From: Aspidiotus rigidus
Taxonomy: Eukaryota; Arthropoda; Insecta; Hemiptera; Diaspididae
Assembly: GCA_035079385.1 (NCBI GenBank)
Contig: JAVHKY010000003.1
Location: forward strand, 12,937,501 to 13,001,500
Direction of reading: 5' to 3'
DNA length: 64,000 bases
The notes under the pieces are model-generated. The model worked only from the letters and a program-made list of their open reading frames with translations. It had not been told where the DNA came from and searched no databases. The position numbers and the translations under genes are program-made. Below, piece by piece: positions 44,561 through 64,000 of this stretch. Each line of letters opens with the position of its first letter. Position 1 is the first letter of the stretch.

Positions 44561-44930
44561 GTAAACTTATCTTATCTGCCTTTGTGAGATACGAGCCCTC
44601 GGAATCTTGACCTACCTAACCCCGTTTGATTATCGAGGCTTTTTAATCTTGTGTATCTGCTTCATCAGACGATCGCCTCCTGAATCATGTCCGCTTATTT
44701 TCCTCAAGTAAGTCAATAACTTGATGGGGAAAATTGTTTAAAGACTTTAGACTGGAAATACCTATTCCTCCTATGCTTTTCTTTCTCAATTTTACATCAT
44801 ACATTTATTTGCCCCACTCGAATAATATAATAATAAGATTTACTACCATCTACTCAAACTAAGCAGAAAAATGTATTTCTACTTTCTATCCGAGTCACGC
44901 AAATATGAATTCAATAAACAAATAAATAGG
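44561..44930. other. Gene-less spacer
   Basis: AT-rich non-coding sequence between the LINE and the Penelope-like element, ending in an AATAAACAAATAAATAGG tract at the border. Nothing else seen. Confidence 0.4.
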
Positions 44931-45255
44931 TTGAAAAAGGGGTTTTTCAATTGTACAAATCTACTTTATTAGTTGCTTATACAAGAGTACTATCGGGTGT
45001 TATCCCATCATCAGTTGTGTCGCAACTGGAGAACAAGGCCTTAACCATGAGTTTTTATAATATAACACTGTGATCTTATTGGCTATATAATGCTGTGTTG
45101 TGTGTTGGTTCACTTCTAGAAACTTATTCTTACAATAATATGACATTGTGTACTTATTGGCTAAAACATACTGCTTTGTGATTGGTTCAATCTGTTATCC
45201 TGAATGATGCATTTCTATTGGCTACCTGGATTCCTGCCGTCTCATTGGTTGGTTC
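44931..45255. repeat. Left inverted terminal repeat of the Penelope-like element
   Basis: About 90 percent identical by eye to the reverse complement of 46535-46726 joined to 48307-48432. It contains CTTATTGGCT, GTGTTGGTTC, CTTATTGGCT, TGATTGGTTC, CTATTGGCTA and TCATTGGTTG, i.e. six CCAAT-type boxes within about 180 bp. Confidence 0.85.
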
Positions 45256-45264
45256 TCCAAGATA

Positions 45265-46004
45265 GCAAAGATCGTAGCCACATTCCTGAAAGAAAACTAC
45301 CAGTTCGCACCCAGACGAAGTATCAGAAACAACGGAGAGCTGATTGAGCAACTGGACAAGTTGGAAATCAGGAGTAACAACGAGCTGATATCCTTTGATG
45401 TGACTAATATCTTTGGTACCATACCAAAGGAGGAACTTCTCACTCTGCTCAAAAACAACAGATACTATGGGAACCCCGATGGGTCGAAGTACGCCAACAT
45501 AGTGGAGGAGATCTTGAGCCAGAACTACTGCCGCTTCAATAACAGGTTCTACAGTCAGGAAACGGGATTTGCGATGGGATCACCGCTGTCACCAATACTG
45601 GCAAAGATATTCATGAATGATATGAAAACAAGATATTGAAGGGCAGCACGTTCAGAAACTCGATCAAAAACTGGCCCAGATATGTAGATGATATCCTAAT
45701 TGTGTGGTCAGGCACTGATAGACAGGTGGATCTATTCCTTTCAGAAATGAACGCGATGAATGAGAGAATCAAATTCACAGTGGAAAAAGGCAATGAGACC
45801 ATCAACTATTCGGACCTTACACTCACAATGGAGAACAATAGGATAGAATACCAAATCTACAGGAAGCCGACGCATGCTGACACCATCATCCCAAATGACT
45901 CCTACCACCACCCCAAGCACAAGTTAGCGGCAATCCAGAACTACTGCTTTAGTCAATTTCTATCCTCAAGAACAATGAAGAGAAGAGGAAAGAGATCGAG
46001 ATAG
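45265..46004 (+). pseudogene. Penelope-type reverse transcriptase, frameshifted fragment
   Basis: From about 45265 the frame gives IAKIVATFLKENYQFAP, then ELISFDVTNIFGTIPKEEL (catalytic D in FDVT), YCRFNNRFYSQETGF and AMGSPLSPILAKIFMND. It shifts near 45640 and goes on with RYVDDILIVWSGTDRQ (the catalytic DD pair), then IEYQIYRKPTHADTIIPN and SYHHPKHKLAAIQ. These blocks in this order are typical of Penelope-like RTs. About 240 residues survive; the N-terminal region before the RT is absent. Without frame repair it cannot encode an active enzyme. Confidence 0.85.
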
Positions 46005-46042
46005 TAGAGCAGATCGCAGAAGCCAATGGCTACCGCAGATGT

Positions 46043-46468
46043 GTGGTGGAGGGAGTCTTTGGGAAAATGGAAACAAAGAAAGGAACCCATGATAGTATAG
46101 TGAGAAAGTACTCCGGATCGATACCATATATAGGAAAGTACACAAACAAGGTGATAAAGGCGTTCAATGGCTACGATGTGAATGTGGGTATCCAGAATAA
46201 CCAACCCATGGTCAAGAGAATCAGCAATGACCAGATGGAACAAAAGGACAAGGAAAGCTTGAGCGGAGTGTACAAGCTCAGTTGTGAACAGTGCGAGGCG
46301 ATCTATATCGGTGAGACTGGGAGAAAGTTTGAGATCAGGAGAAAGGAGCACAAAACGTTGAGGGAGAAAGAAGATGGCAAGTCACTGTTTGGGAAACACT
46401 GTAACGAGGAAAACCACGATGGAAAATGGAGATTGCAAAAGCCAAGAGGAAGAAAGCCTGCCTCTTGA
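46043..46468 (+). pseudogene. GIY-YIG endonuclease part of the Penelope-like element
   Basis: The frame (up to 141 residues) reads IPYIGKYTNKVIKAFNGYDV, then GVYKLSCEQCEAIYIGETGR, which is the GVYKI..C..CxxxYIGETxR form of the GIY-YIG nuclease, then RRKEH and GKHCNEENHDGKW. It has two Cys between the two motif halves, as in Penelope-like elements. It follows the RT fragment in another frame. Endonuclease activity would make the nick for target-primed reverse transcription. Confidence 0.85.
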
Positions 46469-46726
46469 ACAATGTAATCACATTTGACGGCGAAAAATTA
46501 TTCGGCCTGGTGATTGGACGAGAGAGGAAGAACGGAACCAACCAATGAGACGGCAGGAATCTAGGTAGCCAATAAAAACACATCATTTAGGATAACAGAT
46601 TGAACCAATCACAAAGCAGTATGTTTTAACCAATAAGAACACAATGTCAAATTATTGTAAGGATAAGTTTCTAGAAGTCAACCAATCACAACACAGCATT
46701 GTTATGGCCAATAAGATCACAGTGTT

Positions 46727-48306
46727 TAGTCCATGGGCCATAGCAAAAATTGGTATAACTCGGGGGGACAAAGCACCACTTTAGAGTTTGTTGGGTAGGG
46801 CCATTCTAAGCCCAAAAAATCATGATAGACATTTCAGAAGTGTAGCTATCCAAAATGGCGGCCATTTCAAAATGGCGGACCTGGGTTGTACGGAAAACTC
46901 TTATATTTCACGTAGGAATTGTTGGATTTCCTTTTTTGCTTTCTTAAATGAAAGATCATATCAAGAGCTACAATTTTGTTCTCAACGGTTTTGGCCTATC
47001 CCGCAGGCGCAAATTCGAATTTTTTACAGTTCAGCTTATAGCTGTAGTAGAAAGCTGAAGTGAATACATTTCAACACAGAAGTTATCTGCCATCGATATT
47101 GTTATGATGATTTATAGATTTTTATGAGGAAAATATGGACCCCCTCCCCCCAGTTTCAGCCACGGAAAAACTTGAAACTGATGCTCTCATCGGTTTACAC
47201 GCATTTTTCGGTTGTGATACCGTGAGTGCGTTCCCTGAAAAAGGGAAAGTGAAGCAGTACACTTTAATGAATGATAACGAAAAGTACCTAAAAGTATTCG
47301 CCCACTTGGGCTCACAATTAGATCTTCAGGAAGAAAAGTTTGCGGTTATTGAAGATTTCACAAAAATCCGGAGAGTGAATAAATTAGCGTACAACATGTT
47401 CCGTATGGAAAGAGGTGAAATTAGCTCCACTGAACTTCCACCTTGCGAAAATGCTCTACGATTATACGAGTAAGCTCGTAGCGCAAACTACCAAGCGTTT
47501 CTTTGGCACCAGTTTCTCCAACAGCACCTCCTTACCGATCCTACCGAGCATGGTTGGATAGCAGACGAAGACGGTAAGGAGCTAAGTATTGTTTGGAGGA
47601 CAATAAAAATTTGCGCGTCAAGCGATCTTAAAGAAGTTTACCTGCGATTGTAAAAGGCAGTGCAAGTCTGAGACCTGCGCCTGCATGAGACAGAAGCTGC
47701 AGTGCTCTGCACTTTTTCATGGTTTCCACTGTACCAATGAAGATGCGGAGAAAGCGACCAAGAGCAATGAAAACTATGACTACGACGATACAGACGATGA
47801 AGATGAAGACGACTCTGATGAAGATTATTTTTAAAGTTTTCCTCTACTGTAATAGATTTTAAGAGGTAATTTACTTGAGGGGATCCATATTTTCCTCACA
47901 AAAATCTGTAAGTCATCATAACAATATCGATGACAGATAACTTCTGTGTTAAGATGTATCCACCACAGCTTTCTACTACAGCTATGCGCTGATCTGTAAA
48001 AAATGCGAACTTGCGCCTGAAAAATGCGGGATAGGCAAAAATCGTTGAGAACCAAAATGTAGCTCTTGATATGATCTTTCATTTAAAAAAGTAAAAAAAC
48101 GAAATCCAACTATTCCTACGTGCGATATATAAGGGTTTTCCGTACAACCCAGGTCCGCCATCTTGAAATGGCCGCTATTTTGAATAGCTACGCTTCTGAA
48201 ATATCTATCACGGTTTTTTGGGCTTAGAATGACCCTACCTAACAAACCCCAAAGTGGCGCTTTGTCCCCCCAAGTTATACCAATTTTTGCTATGGCCCAT
48301 GGACTA
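46727..48306 (+). mobile_element. 1580-bp DNA element with about 430-bp TIRs, nested in the Penelope-like element
   Basis: The ends TAGTCCATGGGCCATAGCAA (46727-) and its reverse complement (to 48306) extend as inverted repeats of about 420-430 bp (46727-47144 and 47878-48306), with scattered mismatches. GTT flanks both sides (46724-46726 and 48307-48309), and the left Penelope ITR has the matching unoccupied site (GTGTTATA on the complementary strand). The TIRs include AAAATGGCGGCCATTTC. Between the TIRs is a broken gene (47135-47834). Superfamily not assigned: very long TIRs and a 3-bp duplication. Confidence 0.8.
47135..47834 (+). pseudogene. GCD-motif / Cys-rich protein of the nested element, broken
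   Basis: Frame 47135-47473 (112 residues) has TDALIGLHAFFGCDTVSAFP followed by EKGKVKQY. An in-frame TAA comes at 47471, but the same frame continues protein-like to about 47650 (YQAFLWHQFLQQHLL, GWIADEDG). A shift then gives FTCDCKRQCKSETCACMRQK and LQCSALFHGFHC, ending in an acidic tail (DDTDDEDEDDSDEDYF) at 47834. The LHAxxGCDTxSAFxxKGK block resembles the helix-hairpin-helix part of FEN1-like PIN nucleases (GCDxxxxIxGIGK), and the Cys cluster resembles zinc clusters found after it in many metazoan transposon-borne proteins (inference from memory, not searched). The N-terminal catalytic part is absent, so this looks like a deletion derivative. Confidence 0.6.
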
Positions 48307-48432
48307 GTTATACTATAAAAACTCGTGGTTAAGGCCTTGCTCTCCAGTTGCGACATGGGATAACACCCGAAAGTACTCTTGTATAAGCAACTAATAAAGT
48401 AGATTTGTACAATTGAAAAACCCCTTTTCAAT

Positions 48433-49676
48433 ACTAGTGCTCTACTTACACCTCACTCACTCATTATGAGTTCCGATAATGAATAAATAGGTACCTATAC
48501 GTGTTAATTAACCATTAATAAAAATAAATGTTTTGTATGATTGTGCTAGCCAAGAAAGAATACTCGAGTTTATCTTTCATAGTTTTCATTTTTCCGTACC
48601 AACCACACTCTTGCATACTACGCGCAGTTTTGTGTTTTGAAGGAGTTCTTAAAATCGTTCTCCGATGATTATATTAGTTCAATGAATTATTCTTCGAGCG
48701 GAAAGTCGATTGCTTTACATTGGCTGTAGGACTTTTTTTCATTTTGTTTTCTCATATTTCATTCCTTCTCATCTTATCCTTAGAAGTCAACAAAGGAAGG
48801 CATGCCTATACTTGATCCTCACAAAACAGCATAAATATACTCGTATATATTATATTTCTTCGAGTACAGCGTTATAAGATTACAAAGCTGTAGATTTTCA
48901 TTCAGGTTTTGCGTTCAATATGATTTGATATAGCTTGAAAAGAGGGTACTTTGATGTTAGTGTACATGTTAGAAGAGAGCTATAGTGAATGAATAAATTA
49001 TCGCATCTCTATAATGTAGTAATCATTTTAGCAATCGTTTCATGCTTCACGTCTGTTATCGTCAGATAGGAAAACACAAAAATTCGCACAAAGGGTAATT
49101 CTATTTATTTTTTTTTCTCTAGCGTTACAAAAAATACGATGCTTCGAAATTACAGAGAAAACTCGTGTTTTTATTCTTGAAATTTTTTCAAACTGTTGCG
49201 AATCATGTAGCGTGTGTTCTATGTTTGTTTTATTTTCATAGCAGTCGCGGCGAGCTTGTACAGTATGATTTAAACCCTTGGTATGAATATTTTTTATGAA
49301 CCTATACAGCGTAATACATTTGAGAGAAGGAGAGAGATAGACGGAGCGAGGGAACGGAAATAAGGGAGAGCGAGAGTCGTTGTTTTCCCTGAAGAGCATT
49401 TTAGATACCTCACATACATTCTGTAACACATTTGGGGGGGAAAAAAAGCGAGAAAGAAAATAATAATGCGACGCGTATAGCGACTAAACTTTCATACGAG
49501 ATACTACTTACACGAAATTATCCTTTAGGGTTTACTATTATTTACATAAAAGTTGCGCATCATTAATACACATGGGCCTCGCGCCTGCTGACAACTGATG
49601 ATTTCATTTCAATATCCAGCCTATTATTGGGGCGGAATTCAAAATTCTAAAATATTTTTTTCGTTTGTTTGCAGAG
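48433..49676. other. Non-coding stretch 5' of the acetylcholinesterase start exon
   Basis: No coding chain is supported; the - strand frame 49040-49429 lacks protein character. It ends in a pyrimidine-rich TCGTTTGTTTGCAG (to 49676), a good splice acceptor, so this is probably the end of an intron in the acetylcholinesterase 5' UTR. Confidence 0.5.
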
Positions 49677-49750
49677 GACGCTGGCAAAAGATATGAAAAA
49701 TAAGTTGGGAACGCTGTATAGGTCAACTATCTGCGAAAAATAGTTCGAAG

Positions 49751-60434
<10,684 letters not shown>

Positions 60435-62830
60435 AAATATAACATTACTCTCTGGCACTACCCCATCGTCAGTTGTCTCGCTACTGAAGAACAAGGTCTT
60501 GAACATTGGTTTTGTAGGAGAATATATCTCGACGTCGTGGTTGGTTCACTCTGTGAGCTTTGTGCTGCATTTCTATTTGCTATTCTATTGGTCAATTCTG
60601 TTTTCTTCTTGCCCTGTCTCCAAGCCGAATAATCTTTTACTGTCAAACGAGATTACGTTGTTCAGGAGGTTGGTTTCCTCCCCTTTGTCTTTGCAATCAT
60701 CATCTGTCCTCTCGTCTTGTGGTTTTCTACATGTAAGTATGACCTCAAATATTTTTTCACTATTAAGCTGTATAATCTTCGTAGTTCGGTTTATCTTCAA
60801 GAGATGTTTATTCACTGTTGCTTTACAATTTAATGATCATTGTACCGTATGTACTACGGTATAGTACAGATAATATAGATTGCTAAGCATAATAATAATC
60901 TCGTGTGCTCTCGAGTCGATGATTCTGCGACTATTGGGTTTCACAGTTTACACGGCCATACTGACATCAACGTCGTCCCGACGTTGAACTCAAAAAAATA
61001 TCCTTCAATTTGACAGCTTTGAAGGTTAACATTCTCGTGGCATTAATTGGGGAATGAGGATTCAAACCGAGTTTTTCTGGTATAATTTGGTTGAGCACGT
61101 TCACGGCCATATAATCTTCGTAGTTCGGTTTATCTTCAAGAGATGTTTATTCACTGTTGCTTTACAATTTAATGATCATTGTACCGTATGTACTACGGTA
61201 TAGTACAGATAATATAGATTGCTAAGCATAATAATAATCTCGTGTGCTCTCGAGTCGATGATTCTGCGACTATTGGGTTTCACAGTTTGTTGGTTTCCTC
61301 CCCTTTGTCTTTGCAATCATCATCTGTCCTCTCGTCTTGTGGTTTTCTACATGTAAGTATGACCTCAAATATTTTTTCACTATTAAGCTGTTTATCGACT
61401 CCCCATCTTTTCCCCTTAATGTTTCGTACTCCTGTCTCTTAATGTCGAATTTTCTCTCAGTTTCCCTAATGTAGGTACTTTCGCACTGTTCGGAACTGAG
61501 CTTGTGTGAGCTTGTACTAGCTTCGTTTGTCTTTTTCTCCGTCTGGTCGTTGCTCATTCTCTTCACCATGGGTGGGTTATTATGAATGCCCAAATTTACA
61601 TCATAACCGCTGAACGCCTTTATCACCTCATTTGTTTACTTTCTTATGTACGATATAATAGTGTTCCGTAGTACTTTCTTCTCTTGCGCTGTCACAGATT
61701 TTCTCCTTTGCTTCTATTCTCCCAAGGCCTTCCTCAACTCCATCTTTATAGTAGCCGTGGGATCCTACGATCTGCTTTACGACCAGCCCGGATTCTTGTC
61801 TGTATGCGATTCGACTAGCTACTTTCAGATACTAAGAACTTAAGGCTTTTGAGGATGAGCTTTAATTACATAAAACGAAAAGACAATGTTCGCGATTACG
61901 TTTCTACAGATATTACGTTACAAAAATGGTTTACAACTAATTACCGCGGAAGACGATGCTTTTCTTCGTCTGGAACTCGATTGTCGGTCAGCTGCGCGGT
62001 GGTATCCCACATATACGGTCAGCTATAAGCTCTGGCCAACGCCTCGTTGAAGGTTTGATCTCACTGGACCACGACTGCTGTCAATTTATACCATCTTGCT
62101 GACTTCGCTTTTTTTTTTTTGTTTGTTTGTCATATATCGAAGAAGTCGTTCATTTCCTTTCCCAAAATTACGTTCTAAGTCCGCTCTTGCTGATCTTAAA
62201 CTGCTCTCTTGCCAATATGGTCTAATATTTTCTTTCCTTCTATTCAAGATGAAGGCAATGTGGCTGTAGAACTTGTCATTGAATCGGCAGTATTTCTGGT
62301 CCACAATCACTTCAATTACTTTGGCATACCTCAGCCCATCATCGTCAAGGTTTCCACGGCGTCTGTTGTTTCGCAACTTTTCTATGTTTCCAAACATGAT
62401 CGTGACGTCCAAGAATACCAGTTCATCGTTACTCGCGACTTCCACCTTGTGATTTGAAGGCTATTAATCAGTATGATCTCATTGGACGGTTAGCTTTGTG
62501 GAGTTGTATGAGCCCCTTGAATTTTGGTGCTACTGGGTTCATCTCGAGCATCCTTCCATCACCAAGAATATGGTTCTCTTTTAACAAAGTGGTTTTTCTG
62601 GGTCGAGTCCTTCTTCAGCTCTTGGTATTTTCTACGATGTACGGCCCCACTTTTTTGTGTATAGTCGTCCTTCTCTATCACCTCTACGGTGTTGGCTTTG
62701 TTCGCCTTTGTCAAGAACAGGTCGTTCTGCTGAATCTTCTTCTGTAGATATGACCTACCTCTGCATTGCTTGCATTCTGTCATTTGTTGAGCACATATTC
62801 TCTTTGATGCCCAACAGTACTTTCTCATGG
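60435..62830 (-). mobile_element. Penelope-like element on the - strand, degenerate
   Basis: Reading the - strand from 62830: QNDLFLTKANKANTVEVIEK (the TKADKGNTVVV block before the RT), KYQELKKDSTQK, then at 62445 NDELVFLDVTIMFGNIEKL and DQKYCRFNDKFYSH (RT, with FDVT changed to LDVT), and at 61626 MIKAFSGYDVNLGIHNNPPM and SEQCESTYIRETERKFDIKR (GIY-YIG with Gly and Ile changes). The 3' end at 60440-60620 has CCATCGTCAGTTGTCTCGCT, related to the ITR of the copy at 44931. Many stops: a dead member of the same family, about 75-80 percent alike by eye. Confidence 0.75.
60669..61390 (+). repeat. Nested direct repeats A-B-X-B'-A'
   Basis: A (60669-60770, 102 bp) recurs as A' (61289-61390), and B (60771-60949, 179 bp) recurs as B' (61110-61288). 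A and A', and B and B', look identical or almost so. X (60950-61109, 160 bp) is unique, begins ACACGGCCATA and ends TTCACGGCCAT. A is Penelope-like ORF sequence. B is foreign to the family. The order means an insert B-X-B' with LTR-like direct repeats lies between two copies of a 102-bp stretch of the host element. Confidence 0.85.
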
Positions 62831-63362
62831 TGAAGAGAATTAGCAATGACCAAACGAAAGGAAAGGACAAGGAAAGTTTGAGTGGAGTGTACAAGCTCAG
62901 TTGTGAGCATTACGAGAGTACGTACATTGGCGAGACTGTGAGAAAACGGAAAGTCAAGGGAGAAAAAAGATGGCAAGTCACTGTTTGGGAAACACTGTAA
63001 CGAAGAACACCGCAATGGAGAGGGAATATTTGAAGTCATACATGTAGAGAATCGCACAAAAAGAAGAAAATTTTAGGAACAGGAAGAAAGCCATCCTCTT
63101 GAACGATATAATCACATTTAACAGCGAAAAATTATTCGGTCTGGTAATTAGACGAGAGAAGAAGAACAGAACTGACCAATAGATTGTAGAAAATCATAGG
63201 TAGCCAATAGAAATGCAGCATCTAGACCAAAAGAGTGAACCAGCACGTTATAGCAAATAAGAACACCGTGTTATATTTACTACAAAAATTCAGGTTTGGG
63301 GTGACACTCGAAAGTACTCTTATAAAAGCAACCAACAAAGTAGAACTGTACAGTTGAAAAAC
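62815..63362 (+). mobile_element. Penelope-like element, 3' end on the + strand
   Basis: About 62828-63000 reads KRISNDQTKGKDKESLSGVY then KLSCEHYESTYIGETVRKR, a GIY-YIG segment close to that at 46203-46335. It is followed by LGNTVTKNTA-type wording, a NAFACHPLERYNHI-type region, and at 63190-63362 the right ITR (GTAGCCAATAGAAATGCAGC, GTGACACTCGAAAGTACTCT, CTGTACAGTTGAAAAAC). Only the distal part is present; it abuts the - strand copy, giving an inverted pair. Confidence 0.75.
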
Positions 63363-64000
63363 TTGTTCATGAGTTTAGGAGCTTTCCTTTTTGATAAAAT
63401 GGTCATGATTTCACGAAGGAAGTTTGGAACGTTCATGGCATTGTGTACTGTTGGCTGGGTCAAGAGTATCTGATAAGAATGAAAATGAACGGTTTTTAAT
63501 CGAGTCGACAGACCGACAAAAAGGAGCTAACGATCGTGCTCAAATACGAGAATATCAGAAACTCAAGGGAAATTACTCGTGTAAACGGGTTAAGCCTGTA
63601 GGGAGTTTTCGAATTGTCAAAAAAGTCTTGAAGCATGTATGTAGAAGGAAATAGACTGTGTCACAAAATCTAATATTATCAGATAATTTACTTTACTTCT
63701 TCCTCGGGTGCTCATACGTTGTTCGAAACTCGTAGAGTAAAAATGTTACACAATTTTAATTACAAAACTACGAGGTTTCGAACTTCTCGTATTACAGTTA
63801 GCTCAAATAATTCGACGAATGGTCAAAATACATAGATATTGAGAGAGGAGGAAATATGACGAAAAATTTCCTGGAACGTCCGCACTTACCATTTTCCTTT
63901 ATTAATTCATTTCTCGGAAGTGAATTCCTTCGAATTATGGATTTCACTTCTCGAAATCAAGATTTTTGTACGTAGAGAATGATGAAAAAGTTTTTATTAA
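63363..64000. other. Unassigned sequence at the right edge, SINE remnant
   Basis: A + strand frame at 63424-63654 (76 residues, basic) shows no family or splice context and is not called. At 63840-63890 AGGAAATATGACGAAAAATT and CGTCCGCACTT are inverted matches to the SINE 3' body at 23943-24025. No acetylcholinesterase exon is recognised. Confidence 0.4.

Larger units (their letters stand above)
44931..48432 (+). mobile_element. Penelope-like element with 320-bp inverted ends, split by a nested insertion
   Basis: The left end 44931-45255 (TTGAAAAAGGGGTTTTTCAA and on) is repeated inverted at 46535-46726 plus 48307-48432. Without the nested 1580-bp element it is about 1.9 kb. The coding part has a Penelope-type RT and a GIY-YIG endonuclease in that order, the hallmark of Penelope-like elements. 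The ends contain several ATTGG / CCAAT words. The N-terminal part of the protein is missing and frames are broken, so this copy is defective. Confidence 0.85.

Noticed and set aside
60771..61288. Ordinary LTR retrotransposon
   Set aside because: The 179-bp repeats do not start TG and end CA, the core is only 160 bp without primer-binding or polypurine sites, and the flanking duplication is 102 bp, not 4-6.

Overview
The window reads as arthropod nuclear DNA, almost certainly insect: AT-rich, with small spliced exons bounded by GT..AG introns and a very heavy load of young and decayed transposable elements. The best host anchor is the 5' half of a Drosophila-type acetylcholinesterase gene (the insect Ace / ace-2 paralogue) on the + strand, exons at 49751-50239, 58879-59184 and 59260-59632, running off the right edge. 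No bacterial-style operon is present. A more exact taxon cannot be read from the sequence; a hemipteran is possible but is only a guess.

Three host genes are supported. (1) On the - strand, exons at 8387-8292, 7637-7480, 7250-7045 and 6816-6690 encode the N-terminal half of a divergent SLC23-type nucleobase/ascorbate transporter. (2) On the + strand, seven exons between 14401 and 16122 encode a complete 404-residue protein of unknown function with a basic KKRKR stretch. (3) The acetylcholinesterase gene, whose first coding intron (8.6 kb) is packed with mobile DNA.

Layout. 1-6700: an inverted-repeat element, then a LINE with RNase H interrupted by a 604-bp element with perfect 33-bp inverted ends, then a foldback element. 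6690-8387: SLC23-like gene. 8800-13030: RTE-type LINE tail, a FLYWCH/MULE DNA transposon (10029-12052) and copies of a repeat carrying a GTATAGCAATC core. 14401-16122: the unknown gene. 19600-24040: foldback elements, a perfect 717-bp palindrome, a TTAA-flanked element inside a locally duplicated repeat, a TG microsatellite, a GC-rich patch and a tRNA-like SINE. 26800-42400: a mosaic of one dispersed repeat family (TGACGTCA arrays, TATACTAGG runs, ACAGGGAACCTGTTTTAT blocks) plus non-autonomous MULE-like and hAT-like elements with clean target duplications. 42840-44560: a deleted LINE. 44931-48432: a Penelope-like element with 320-bp inverted ends, itself split by a 1.58-kb DNA element with 430-bp inverted ends. 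49751-59632: acetylcholinesterase. 60435-63362: two Penelope-like fragments in opposite orientation, inside the next acetylcholinesterase intron.

The genes do not form a pathway. What unites the window is nested insertion: several insertions can be dated relative to one another, because target duplications, empty sites in paralogous repeats and restored reading frames are visible directly.
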